Positions 10,802 to 21,352 of a DNA stretch of 36,585 bases are shown here, piece after piece. The position numbers and the translations under genes were made by a program. The stretch is from Allomyces macrogynus ATCC 38327 (Eukaryota > Blastocladiomycota > Blastocladiomycetes > Blastocladiales > Blastocladiaceae). The stretch covers positions 86,760 through 123,344 of the forward strand of contig GG745340.1 of assembly GCA_000151295.1 (NCBI GenBank). The letters are read 5' to 3'. Below the pieces are notes generated by a model that saw only the letters and a list, made by a program, of their open reading frames with translations, was not told the origin of the DNA and made no database searches. Numbering within the stretch: the stretch's first letter is position 1; every line of letters starts with the position of its first letter.

Positions 10802-11279
10802 ATGGCCCTCGCCGTCACGGTCAACGCCGCAAACCAGGGCACCTACCTGAACATCAAGCTGTACGCAGCCTGCCGGCCAACTGCTCAATCCGTTTCTTCC
10901 TGCAGCACCGCCTTCTCTGATCCAGGACCACACACGCCCTGCCACAGATCGCGCCCGCTCGAATTGCTCGAGCTGCGCCAACTGATCCACGCCGCCGCCA
11001 CCGACTCGCTCGGCGTCCTTGGCGGCGCCATCAACGTCGACATTCTCAAGTTTCGTGGCGACATGGCCGTGCTGAGGATACCCTCCGAGTACCTTGCTTT
11101 CAATCCTTGATTCCTCGAAGTGATCCGGAATGCTGACTCCCATCCATAGCCACGCGCAACAGCTCTGGGCCGCGCTCTCCATGGTCACCAGCTTCCAGGA
11201 CACGCCCATCAAAATCGTCGCCACGGCGCGCGACTCGCTGTTACTCGGCCTGTCTGCCGCCGAACCCATCCAAGTCTAA
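10802..11279 (+). CDS. RPP14: RNase P/MRP subunit, RPP14/POP5 family
   Basis: Three exons, 10802-10860, 10948-11088 and 11150-11279, join in phase to 109 aa (human Rpp14 is 124 aa). Introns of 87 and 61 nt have donors GTACGC and GTACCT. The order of features follows the Rpp14/Pop5 fold: GTYLNIKL, then LRQLIHAAATDSLGVLGGAI, then DILKFRGDMAVLRIP. After the second intron come LWAALSMVTSF and DSLLLGLSAAE, as in Rpp14 (LWSSLTLLGSY, FLLALSG). The family is a protein subunit of nuclear RNase P, which trims tRNA 5' leaders, and of RNase MRP. RPP14 fits better than POP5 by motif spacing. The stop lies 52 nt from the stop of the next, convergent gene. Confidence 0.8.
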
Positions 11280-11331
11280 TCAATCATCATCAACAATGCA
11301 GCACGGTTTCATTGCCTTCTTATTTACTGGC

Positions 11332-14300
11332 TCACGCGCTCGGCGACGTGACCGTCTCCCCCACCTCAACCCCCGCCGCGCCCGCTCCCATCCAGATCTG
11401 GCTACCATTCACCTGTGCCAGCCGGTGCAGCGGGCGCGCATGGTCCTCCTCGCCTTCGTCCTCCTGTTCATGCCGGCGCCGATCCGCGTCCTCGTCGCGC
11501 GAACACACCGACGCGTCCTCGTCAAACCCAGTAATCACGACATCCGACCACCCAGACTCACGGTGCGGCGCTGTCGCCTTGGTTTCCAGCTCCTCGTCCT
11601 CTTCCGCCACCACCGGTACCACCCCACCCGGTCCACCCAAATCCGCAAACAGCGGGCGGAACAAACTTGGCGACGTGATATCCGGCAAGACCATGCTCGC
11701 GCGCGCCGGTGTGCGGTCGACCAACACATCCTCCTGTGCCGCGGGCACCGCCTCCGGCACGACTGCGGCCGCGTGCCGCGGCACCTTCACCACGCGATCG
11801 CTCACCAAATCCAGCGCGACATTCGACAAGAACGTGACATCCGCGTCGTCCCACTCGGAGAACACCACGCTCGAATCCTCGGTACCGGCGACACTCGCGC
11901 GCACCGCGGCCCGCCGTCGCCGCCGCACGCACCCGCAGCCGATCCCGCGTCGTCCCTCTGCCGCCGCCACTCCCCGGCACCGAGCGCGGCGACGAGAGCG
12001 TCGACACGGTCCGCGACTCGGGCGAGTCGGGCACCGCGGCCAAGTCCGTCGGCGGCGCGGTCNNNNNNNNNNNNNNNNNNNNNNNNNNNNNNNNNNNNNN
12101 NNNNNNNNNNNNNNNNNNNNNNNNNNNNNNNNNNNNNNNNNNNNNNNNNNNNNNNNNNNNNNGGATTCGTCGCTGATGGAATCGTCGTCGAGGTCGGCGT
12201 CGTCCGGGACACCGAGAAGACGGCGGAGAGCGGCGGCGCCGGATTCGACGGTCCGAGGTGGGGTCGCGAGGGCGGGGCGGAGCAGGCCGAGCGCGGACCG
12301 CGCGGGGGTCGTCGGTGGGACGGTAGGGCGAACGGGGGTCGACGTGGTGTCTCCAAGGGCCGCGCCGATCAAGCGAGGTGCGGTGGGGGTCGTGCGTGCG
12401 GGGGTGAGAGGCGCGGTGGTGCGGACGGGCGCGCGTGGGGCGCTGCCGAAGAGCCACCCCGGCCGCGGCGTGGCCGTCGTGGACGTCGACGTCGATACCG
12501 ACGGGGCCGGCGCGGGGGTGGTCGTGGGTGCTGCGGTGGAACGCAAGTCCCGCAACGACGGCCGCGCAAGCCGCATCCTTGTCGCTGCGTCCTCCACGGG
12601 CCCCGGACCAGGGACGGTGCGCGGTGTTGGAGTTGGCAAGGCGCTACTTGACGGGCCCGTTGGGGGGCGGGTGCGCGGGGTTGGCGATGGCGCGCGGAGC
12701 GACGAGGCCGTGCTCGATTCGGACCCGCGGCGGACGGTGGTGGCAGGGGTGATGGGCCGGTCAAAAAAGGTGGGCGCGGTCGGGGTGCGCAGTGGGTCCT
12801 TGGTGGCGGTGGTAGTGATAGCGGCGAGTTGGGACTGCAACGCGAGCTTGTCGCGCTCGAGGTCGCGCACGCGCTGTTGCAGTTGCAGGACTTGTGCGGC
12901 GAGGTCGGCTTTCTGTTGTGTTCAAGTTGCATTTGTTAAATATTCCCAGATCACCACTTGGCCAGAGAGAGAGAGAGAGATGAGAGATGAACACACCTGC
13001 TGCACGAGCGACGTCTCGCTGCTGCTCAGTGCCGCCGCCTCGTAATGCAACAACTTGAGCCAGCAACGACCGGTTCTCGGCCCGCAGCTGGTCAATATCA
13101 GCGATTCCTTTCATCTTCGACCTCGTCTGTGTCGACGCCATCGACGCGAGGTACCGCTGCACGCTTCGGACCGCATGCGCTTGTGGCAGCACTGCTGCAG
13201 CAAGCACACCCTCGGCGCGCGACGGAACACGCGCAATCGGCGCAGGGTCCATGGGCATGCGCAATTTCGGCGCGTGAGGGTACACGGGCAACTGCAGCCG
13301 CGACAAGCTCAGCGCGCGACGGCGAGCACGCGAGCGGGGCGACCGTGACGGGCGTCCTGACATCTCCACGCGACGGCGCTCGCGGGATCGGCGCCGCGGC
13401 AATCGGCGTCCGGAGATCCGCGCGCGACGGCGCACGCGGGGGCATGTCGTGCATCCCGTCACCAAGCGGTCCACGCGACGGCGCCCTTGCCATCTCCGTG
13501 CGTGATGGCACCCTTGCATACACGGCCGGTGGCGGAGGTGGGGACGGCGTGCCGCGGTTCTGGTTCCGCGTGAGCGTGAGCGGAACCGGATGCGCCATGA
13601 GCGCCGGGGGTTCGGGTACCGCGCGGTGCGGCTCGCACTCGTCCCCGTCCTCCCCCATCGCAGCCTGTTCCGCGAGCGCGGCGCCGCGCAAGTCCGGGTT
13701 CGACCGGTGGTGCCGCGCCAGCAGGGCGTCAATGTCGCGCCGGATCCGGCGGCGCGCAGACGAGGTGCCGGAGGGCGTCGGGGTCGGAGTAACAGCAGAA
13801 GCGGGGGGTGGAGGACCGCGCGAGCGTGACCGCGACCGCGCACATGCTGTTGCCGACGCGGCAGGAGGGCCATAGTCGTCATCGATCTCGTCCATGGCGT
13901 CGGTGGTGTCGGCGCGCGGCAGGTGCGGCGTCGACGCGACTTTACGCAGCGAAACCGCTGGTGCGCTGGTGCCCAGAGCGCGTGGGGTGATGGCGGCCGC
14001 GTCGACCGGTGCGCGACGTAAGATCCCGCGCGGCGCGGCGAGGTTCGGGTTCGCGGGCGGATGCGGCGGGGTGGGTGGGTCGTCGGCGACCGTCATTGGC
14101 GTCGGTGCAGCAGCAGCGGGCCAGGCGCGCGCGCGTGGAGCCGCAGGCATGAACGGATTGGCGAGTGCAGCGACCGAGGGCGCCGACCCGGCGCGCGGAC
14201 GCGATGAGACGAGGTCCATGCTGGGAGCAAGCGCGCCCCCGAGACGCGCGGTCGCGGCGAGAAAGTCGAACCGCGGCGGGTGCAGCGGCGGCGGGGAGAA

Positions 14301-14480
14301 GAGGCGCGAGCGTTGCGGCAGAGAGGTGGCTGCCGGGGTTGCCGTCGTCGTCGTCGAAGACGGGGTTGTGGGCGCCGTCCCTGCGGTCGCTGCTGCCGAC
14401 GGCCTGCGCACGGCAAACGGCGACTCGGGGCGGTTGGCGAGCGCGTGCTCGGCCGGGGTCAGCGCCGGGCCGCGGTGCAT
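11332..14480 (-). CDS. Low-complexity coiled-coil protein with PSR repeats, interrupted by gap
   Basis: Minus-strand gene starting MHRGPALTPAEHALANRPES (ctccaccATG, 14480). A Ser/Pro/Ala-rich N-terminal half contains an RSRSRSR patch and about eight repeats of the type (A/V)PSR(A/T/G)(E/D) at about 13540-13190. A coiled coil follows, from IDQLRAENRSLLAQVVALR to VLQLQQRVRDLERDKLALQS. An 88-nt intron (12909-12996, donor GTGTGT, downstream acceptor AAAG) joins the two coil halves in phase. After the coil comes a Thr/Pro-rich segment, the 100-N gap, and an acidic C-terminus (FSEWDDADVTFLSN, EEDEELE). Two frame changes remain, near 13230-13300 and near 11880-11930. They could be assembly errors, unrecognised introns, or real lesions. 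Family not recognised; a scaffold-type protein is a guess. Confidence 0.5.
12063..12162. other. Assembly gap (100 N)
   Basis: Exactly 100 N, the conventional placeholder for a gap of unknown length. It falls inside the coding region of the coiled-coil protein, so the reading frame across it cannot be set. Confidence 0.99.
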
Positions 14481-15055
14481 GGTGGAGTTTGGGTTGGTGG
14501 TTCGGTTGGACGACGAGATGGATGGTGGTGGCGGCGGTGCAATGCGGTAAAGTTGGCAGGGGCAAGCAAGGTGCGCGACTGGGATGAGGGCAGCGGCACG
14601 CGCGCCGGCGGCAACAGCGACGGCGGAGCGGCTGCGGGCAGTTGGCGGCGGTGGCGGGCAGAGTTGGCGCGGCGTCGGGGTAGCGTTGTGGCCGGTGCGG
14701 ACGGCGCTGCGACGACGACGACGACGACGACGCTGACGACCAACTGCCGAACGCGAGGCACCCGCTCCGGCGCGGTAAGCCAAAACGTGACATGCACGTG
14801 CGCCTCCACCGCACCGCGTGGTCTGCCGATGTCGGTCCGACAGCGATGGCACGACGGCCATCCGACTCGCATCACCGCAGCCCCCACCAGCACCACCGGC
14901 AAATCCGCGACAGCACGAGTCACCACCACGGCGACGACGATCACGGCGACCACGCGCCCGCGCAACGCGACCGACTCGCTGCACTGCCTGCGCGCGCTCT
15001 TAAAGCGCCCCGATCCGCCGAGGGGCATCGCTGCCGCGTGTGCAACCCCCGCTCC
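14481..15055. other. Divergent promoter region coiled-coil gene / CCA enzyme
   Basis: About 575 bases between divergent start codons. The CCA-enzyme frame stays open upstream to an ATG at 14792, but that extension is Arg/His/Pro-rich and unlike the family. A (gac/acg) trinucleotide run lies near 14712-14732. Confidence 0.45.
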
Positions 15056-17174
15056 ATGGACCGCCGACCCACCAAGTCCGCCGTGCCGGCGACCGCGCCT
15101 GCGACCCTGCAATCAAAAACTGACCTGGACGCGCCAATGGCCGCGCGCCTCGCACTGACGACGGCCGAGCAGCGTCTCTTTGCGCTGCTCAACGACGTGT
15201 GCAAGACCGCACCCAAAAACGTCGTCTGCCGCGTCGCTGGCGGGTGGGTGCGCGACAAGCTGCTCGGCCACCAATCCGACGACCTCGACATTGCGCTCGA
15301 CTCGTACATGGGGTTCGACTTTGCCTCGCTCGTCGCCACGCACCTCAACGACCCGAAACGGCAGCAGCAATGGCAATCGATTCTCGAATCGGAACACACC
15401 ATGGACCGTGCGCACCCAGACCGTACCGCCCAGCCCTTCGCCGGGCTCGCCAAGATCCTCGCCAACCCGGACAAGTCCAAGCACCTCGAGACGGCCACCG
15501 CGCGCGTCCTCGGCATGGACGTCGATTTCGTCAACCTGCGGTCGGAAACCTACCACGCGCACTCGCGCATTCCCGCAACCATCGCGTTCGGCACGCCCAA
15601 AGACGACGCGCTGCGACGTGACTGCACGATCAACGCTCTCTTCTACAACATTGCCACCTCGGCCGTTGAAGACTTTACGGATCGCGGTCTCGCCGACCTT
15701 GCCCACGGCATCATTCGCACCCCGCTCGACCCGCGCGCCACGTTTCACGACGACCCATTGCGTGTACTTCGCGCGGTCCGGTTCGCCGCACGGCTCGGGT
15801 TCACGCTCGCGCCCGACCTGCAAGCTGCGGCAAATGACCCGGAACTGCACGACGCCCTCGCCAACAAAATCTCGAAAGAACGCATCGGCACCGAACTGCA
15901 CAAGATGCTGGCCGGTCCCGGTCCGGCCCACGCCGTCGCCATGCTGCACCATCTCGGCGTGTTGCCGACCATCTCGCTCGCACACGTCACCGACGCGATT
16001 CTCGTCCGTGACGCTGTATCGCACGCGCCGATTGAGCACCTGCACGTGGACCTCGCTGACGCGCCGCGCGCCGTGACCCTGCTGCACTGGCTTGCGACGG
16101 CGAACCGCACCGACGCGCCGCTGTGGCACGTGCCGCGACACGAGTCCGCCGTCCTACAGCGCTACCCGCGGCTTACGGCACTCCCGGTCCCGACGGCCGC
16201 ATACCTCGCGACCGTCACCCTCCCGTTCCACGGGACGCAGTACCGTGTGCCCAACCCGTCGCTCGAAGCCGCCAAAGACGCCATCGCGTCCAAAAAGGCT
16301 AAACGTGGCGGTGCTGCGGCCGCGGCAGCAGCAGCGGCATTGGCGGCGCCGCAGTGGCACGCGCTCGCGCACCATGTCGTCCGCAGTAATTTCAAGCAGA
16401 CGAACCACGATGCCGACTGGGTCGCGCACGCGCACGCCGTCCTGTCGGCGGTGCAGAAACTGGTTGTGAGCGAGAAGGTGCACGTGGACGCGGTGCTGGC
16501 CGCGACGGGGGCCGATCCGCGACGGACGAGTGCAGTGGTCGCGGATGTGCCTGTCGCCGAAAGGGCGGCGGTGCTGGAGAGGTTGGCGCTCGGCCGATTC
16601 GTGCGGTTTCTGGCGGCGCGGAATGTGGGGGAGACGTGGGCGGCAGTCGTAGCGGTGGCCTGCGTGCACGAGTTGGTTGGTAAGGGGGTGCCGTTGGTGA
16701 AGCACGATGCCAAGTCGCTCGCACTGGTCGTGAAGGGCGACAAGGTCGCGGACGACAAGGCGCATGCGGTCTTGAAGCGGTACCATGCGTTAATTGACCG
16801 GATTTACATGTTGCAATTGGATCGCGCGTGGGTGGTCAAGCCCATTTTGAACGTACGTTCTCGCTCTGAAGACGAATTTCCGCTGGCTCGTTATTCACTC
16901 CTTCACGTTGCGCTTCTCCTAGGGCAACGACCTCCTAAAACTGCTCAACCTGCCCAAGGGACCGCTCGTCAAGGACGCGCTCGACTGGGTCGGCGACTGG
17001 CAACTCGCGTTCCCGCAGGGTAATGCCGACGCGTGCCGCGCCTGGCTTGAGCGGAGATATTTGCCACCCGGCGAGGCACCGGCGTGTAAGCGCGAGCCGA
17101 GTTCGGATCCACCCGCTGCCGTGGGGAAGCCGCTGAAGAAGGTGCGCAGTGCTGATGCGCCGGCAGCGAGTTAG
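15056..17174 (+). CDS. CCA1: tRNA CCA-adding nucleotidyltransferase
   Basis: Two exons, 15056-16852 and 16923-17174, join in phase to 682 aa. The 70-nt intron has donor GTACGT and acceptor CCTAG. Class II nucleotidyltransferase motifs run in order: RVAGGWVRDKLLG with SDDLDIALD (catalytic Asp pair near 76/78), LRRDCTINALFYN, DPLRVLRAVRFAARLGF and KERIGTELHKML. The enzyme adds or repairs the 3' CCA end of tRNAs, in yeast in nucleus, cytosol and mitochondria from alternative starts. Yeast Cca1 is 546 aa; the extra length includes a nine-Ala run after RGG and a Lys-rich C-terminus (GKPLKKVRSAD). I chose the ATG at 15056; a later in-frame Met before AARLALTTAEQ could give a shorter form, which fits dual targeting (inference). 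Confidence 0.93.
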
Positions 17175-17834
17175 AATCCACCAGGTCGGGACGTGGGCGT
17201 GGGTTGAAATACAGTTAGGAATGAGTGTTTAAATCAGTATCGCTCTTTTGTGACATCGCGGTGCGGTCGGTCCCTGCCTTTGCTCATCACGGCAAGAATC
17301 AGCACGCGCCATCGCCGTTGATGAGGGAACAAGTGCATTCGAAACGGCCGGTGCAAGGACATGCCGCTCGCCCCCACTCGCCTGGGCATCGCAGGCAGCT
17401 TGCAGAAACAGACACCAACATGCACATGCATGTGCACGGGGGTTGTCGCCACAGAACAGATCGGGAACGCAATGGGCGAAAACAAGCCCAACTTGCACAC
17501 GGCGAATCACGGGGCCCTCCCTCTTCCCGCGCACGACGCGTAGACGCACCAACCCGACGTCCCCACCGCATCTTGCTCGCGCGCACCGCCGACCCCTGGC
17601 CGGAGCCCGTACTCCCTCAAGACCTCCTTCCGCGCGAGAGCACACATACAGCAACCACGGACACCGCGACTGCGTCTTTTCCGCCAACGACCTTAACCGC
17701 GCACGAACGGTGTGGATCAGCCGCCGCTGGTGGCGATAACCCAGCATGACTGCACCGCGGCGCAACTACGCGTCTCCGCACCAACAAACGTGTTCGCACC
17801 GCATCCATTCTCCACCACCGCACACAGTCCGACC
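17175..17834. other. Intergenic region before small membrane-protein cluster
   Basis: About 0.66 kb. Overlapping open frames of roughly 175 codons exist on both strands (about 17225-17765), but neither has a motif, and their mutual overlap argues against both. It probably holds the CCA-enzyme 3' end and the promoter of the first cluster gene. Confidence 0.4.
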
Positions 17835-18199
17835 ATGCCGCCTTTCCCCAACCCGCTTGACGCGCCGCCATTGCCTAGCGACTCACGCAAGCGTCCTACG
17901 ACAACTCTTCGTCCTGGATCGTGCCCGTCATCGCCACGTTTGGCGGACTCATGATCTTGTGGTCGTTGGTGCTGCTTTACGACAAACACGCAGGTGGCAG
18001 CGAGCCAACTACAACGAATCCGACGACGCCGAGGGCAAGGTCCTTGTCGGTGGACGACGACGCGGCAGCGGAAGCGGGTGGATGGTTTTGCGGGTGCATT
18101 TGTGGCGACGGCGGCGATAGTGGCGATAGTGGCGGAGATGGCGGAGATGGCGGTGGTGGTGACGGTGAGGGCGGCGGAGATGGTGGCGGTGCTTGTTAG
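17835..18199 (+). CDS. Small single-pass Gly-tail membrane protein, cluster copy 1 (frame interrupted)
   Basis: The ATG at 17835 has the same context as copy 3 (ccgaccATGCCGCC) and starts MPPFPNP like copy 3. That frame loses register by about position 17880. The membrane segment (SSSWIVPVIATFGGLMILWS) is in another frame, open from 17879 directly after a CTAG, and ends at 18199. Downstream of the helix come an acidic stretch, a Cys cluster (FCGCICGD) and a GGD/GGGGD-rich tail ending GGGAC. The conserved QAS motif precedes the helix (QASYDNSS). Either a one-base indel broke the gene, or the CTAG is a splice acceptor for an exon I could not find, or the assembly has an error. Function unknown. 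Confidence 0.5.
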
Positions 18200-19323
18200 T
18201 TTGACAACGAATGAATATGTATTTTCATGTCAAAGCCAGCACTACGACGCCGTGTTGAGCGCACAAGCGTGCTTCTGGCCGTGCGGCTGTTGGTGGAGGT
18301 GTGATGACCCTTGTTATGATCGTGACCTGATGCAGCAGACAACCGGTGTTCGCCGCCAACGCGTTGTGCGCGTCGTATGTACAACCGGCTTGCAAGGTAC
18401 TCGTAATTTTTTCAATTCACGCACCTTTGCGCGACCGCCGCTCGTGCTCCCGAGCGCGTCCGTGGTCGCGTCGCGTGAGGTCAGCATTCCCATGCACACT
18501 TGGCCTGCTCGTTGGTACCGCACGCGGCGGTTGACGGAATCCTGCGCTAAAGGTCCTTTTGGATAAGAACCTGGTCTCGACGCGTCAGATGCATATTCTC
18601 TTCCAGTTGGTGGACCACGGGGACGAGTGCAGGTCCCGCTCCGACATGGCCGTGGATCTGTGCTCTGGCAGCTCGTTGCTGCACGCGTCACCCAAATGAA
18701 TAGTCGAAGCGTGTCCCTGCGTCAACGTGCGTCTCTGCTCATCCATGACACATCCATCCACACTCTCGAAGAATCCACGGACGGTCCACACGTTTCCGCC
18801 TCTGCACATGATAACCAGCCAACTCGATGCGGTTTGCAGCGACATGCATGGAGACAAATAAATAACAATCACCTGCACTTGCATCCGCAGGTAGCATAGT
18901 CGAAACGGAAACAAACGGGTGCCACCGTTTGGCCACGAACCCGTGTTGCCTTGAAGACGCGAGTGCTTGTTGTTCGCGAGAGTTGGCCAAAACGTCGCAG
19001 CAGAACGCACGGGAAACCGGCAAGGTGCCACTGTCCTTAGCTCACCGAGGCTGCTCGGACCTGCATGGACCGAGCCAAGATAAAGAGCAGAGCGCCCGTC
19101 CATGGCCACATAGCTCTTTGCACCTGTGTCAGTCGCCCCCACCCGTTCTTTCACTTGGGTCCCGTCCCCCCGTCCCGCCCGATTGGATCGCGTTTCCACA
19201 CGGCTTCATTTGTCCAAGGACGACGCACCAGCCAAGCACGGTCCGGCACGATTACTGCGACGTTTCCAAGCCAAGGCAGCACCAATTGAATCCATTCCGA
19301 CCAGGACGCTTGACTCGGCACCC
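18200..19323. other. Intergenic region, cluster copies 1-2
   Basis: About 1.1 kb. A minus-strand frame of about 200 codons (18585-19199) lacks any motif and I do not call it. No further family copy seen. Confidence 0.4.
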
Positions 19324-19785
19324 ATGGTTATTCCAACCCCCACTCCCACGCTAGTCGACCCGTCACGGCTCATTCAAGCCTCGCCGTTCGACAATAATTT
19401 TGGCCTATCGTCATGGTTCCTGCCCACATTTATCACTGTTGCCGTCGTGATCGTGTTGTGCGGGTGCATTTCGGCACTGCAGGGCGGCAGCAACAGTGGA
19501 CGGAATCGCGGCGGCATGGGCAAGCGTGGCTTATCATCGTCGTCGGGTATCGAGGGCGCGACTGTGGTGGAGATAGGTGATACGGGAGGTGGCGGTGGTG
19601 GAGGCAATAGCGGCGGCGATTCTGGTGGTGGAGGGTGGTTTAGCGGCTGGGGTGGTGGTGGTGGTGGTGGTGGGGATACGGGCGGTTGGTGGTCGGGCGG
19701 GGATACGGGCGGGTATAGCGGTGGTGGCGGGTGCGATACGAGCGGCGGGACGGGCACGAGTGGCGGTGGAGGTGGTGGAGATTAG
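19324..19785 (+). CDS. Small single-pass Gly-tail membrane protein, cluster copy 2
   Basis: One exon, 153 aa. The N-terminus is Pro/Thr-rich (MVIPTPTPTLVDPSRLIQAS) and ends in the family QAS motif. A hydrophobic helix follows at about residues 36-57 (WFLPTFITVAVVIVLCGCIS) with two Cys near its end. Then come a basic loop with GGMGKRG, a Ser/Glu segment, and a tail of roughly 80 residues made of Gly runs broken by Asp, Ser, Trp and Thr, ending in GGGGGGD. There is no cleavable signal peptide, so a short N-terminal side and a long Gly-rich C-terminal side are predicted. The start is preceded by cacccATGG. Same strand and architecture as copies 1, 3 and 4. I do not recognise the family. Confidence 0.65.
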   Translation: MVIPTPTPTLVDPSRLIQASPFDNNFGLSSWFLPTFITVAVVIVLCGCISALQGGSNSGRNRGGMGKRGLSSSSGIEGATVVEIGDTGGGGGGGNSGGDSGGGGWFSGWGGGGGGGGDTGGWWSGGDTGGYSGGGGCDTSGGTGTSGGGGGGD

Positions 19786-20968
19786 GAACCGCGCTGCCCG
19801 CACATTGGATGTTGGCGTATTAAGTATCACCGAGAGTCGCGCTCCGTTGGTCATCAGCGCGGGATGTAGCACGGCCGGCGCACGAAGTATCAGCAGGCAT
19901 CAGTGAAATGCGCGGCCGCACGTTGGTCGCCATTGTGATCGTTCAGTCATGTAAATAGAATTCCCTCCCCGCTTCTCCACCTTGCTTTGTGTGCTCGGAA
20001 TGCATCCTTGATCGTTTGCAAAACCGGACGCACTTTGTCCCAATCAATTAGCCCGTGCCGATGCGCACCTTCTCCACCCGCGAATGTGCGGCACCAGGAC
20101 GGTAGCCGCTCGCCAAAACGAGTCGTCCGCCAGAGTTGCCGCACCTGGACGCATTACTCCACCATTCCAAGCTGGGCCGGAATAGACCCGCAACCAAGCA
20201 ACTGGTCGGACATACACGGCATTCTCCACCCGGTTTGCTGGACACGGACAGACGGACAGGATCCCCCTTTGACATTTGGGGCGTCCGCACCAGTAACTTC
20301 GGCGTCACTCCTGTTTTGGTCAAACCATGAGCAGAACTGAGGGACGCCCACGGCCCGGCCCAAATATCTGCGCCGACGTTGGCTGCCATGGGCGCGCTAC
20401 AAATTTCAGCTTGGAGTTGACTATCCTTCGAAGCACCCATGGATAAGTACAGTAGCAATCCCCATGCTGGACACGCACATGAGTGCGCCTGCGCAAGGAG
20501 AACGCGTAAATACGCAACCAGTGTGACAGCACTTTGCGGAAACGAGTACAACGTTCATAAATATGCATGCTCACCCCAAAAGATGTCGTAACCCCAATAT
20601 CTGTCCAACAGGTCCTTACTCCTCTCCCTCCACCTTCCTTGACTTCGCGCAAAACGCTTGTCGCGTCATCACGTCCCTCACCCGATCTACTCGCGCGCAC
20701 TGCCCGCCGCGCGATCGCGCACGTCTTGTCGACGTGTTCATCGCGCTCCAGCGGACATTATTACCGCGCGTCTTCCACGGCGTGCATCTGCGTGACCACG
20801 AGTAACAGTTGATGATGCGCGGCCCGTGCCGCCCTGGATCTCTCGTCCAGCACGTTGATCCTACTGCACCCGCACACGCTGCACCCCTGCGCCTAACCAA
20901 CCGGTCCAGGCGCAGTCCGACGCACCCATTCGCCGCCACCACCACGACAGCGCGCGCACGCCCGGACC
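19786..20968. other. Intergenic region, cluster copies 2-3
   Basis: About 1.2 kb with short overlapping frames on both strands and no recognised element. The last ~100 bases before copy 3 are C/A-rich, like the leader of copy 1. Confidence 0.4.
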
Positions 20969-21352
20969 ATGCCGCCCTTCCCAAACCCGCAGCTCTACGC
21001 ACCGACCCCTACACCCACGCCCGACCCAGAACCGGAGATCAACCAGGCCTCCTTCACTTTATCGATTGTTCCGGCCTTTGCCACGATTGGCGGCATCGTG
21101 ATTCTGTGGTCGTTCTTTTGGCTGCATGAACTGCGCACCAGCATCCGCGGGACGATGACGCGCAAGGAAGATGTCAGAAGTTGCGGCAGCAGTGCCAGGA
21201 GCGACAAGTGCCGCGAGCAAGTCAAGTGGATCATTGGAGGCAGTGACATGGCCGGCGAGTCAAGCGTGATGCGCAAGAATGGCAGGGTTAGCGGGAGAGG
21301 TGGTGGTGAAGAAGCTGGCAGAGCTTGTTCACCAGGAGATATTCATTGCTAA
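20969..21352 (+). CDS. Small single-pass membrane protein, cluster copy 3 (no Gly tail)
   Basis: One exon, 127 aa. It starts MPPFPNPQLYAPTPTPTPDP, closest to copy 1, then has the family motif as NQASFTLS and a helix at about residues 31-51 (SIVPAFATIGGIVILWSFFW). The cytosolic-looking tail is basic (RKEDVRSCGSSARSDKCREQ) and has only a brief GRGGGEE where other copies carry long Gly/Asp repeats. This is either a divergent member or one that lost the repeat. Leader ccggaccATGCCGCC matches copy 1. Function unknown. Confidence 0.6.
   Translation: MPPFPNPQLYAPTPTPTPDPEPEINQASFTLSIVPAFATIGGIVILWSFFWLHELRTSIRGTMTRKEDVRSCGSSARSDKCREQVKWIIGGSDMAGESSVMRKNGRVSGRGGGEEAGRACSPGDIHC

Noticed and set aside
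12997..13100. A frameshift inside the coiled coil
   Set aside because: Using the acceptor AAAG ending at 12909 instead of the nearer CAG keeps both coil halves in one frame, so no frameshift is needed.
14792..15055. Upstream extension of the CCA enzyme to the ATG at 14792
   Set aside because: The added 88 residues are His/Arg/Pro/Asp low complexity, unlike family N-termini; probably untranslated leader.
18585..19199. 204-codon minus-strand frame between cluster copies 1 and 2
   Set aside because: No recognisable domain and unlike the other large antisense frame at 21686-22339; composition does not resemble the neighbouring genes.
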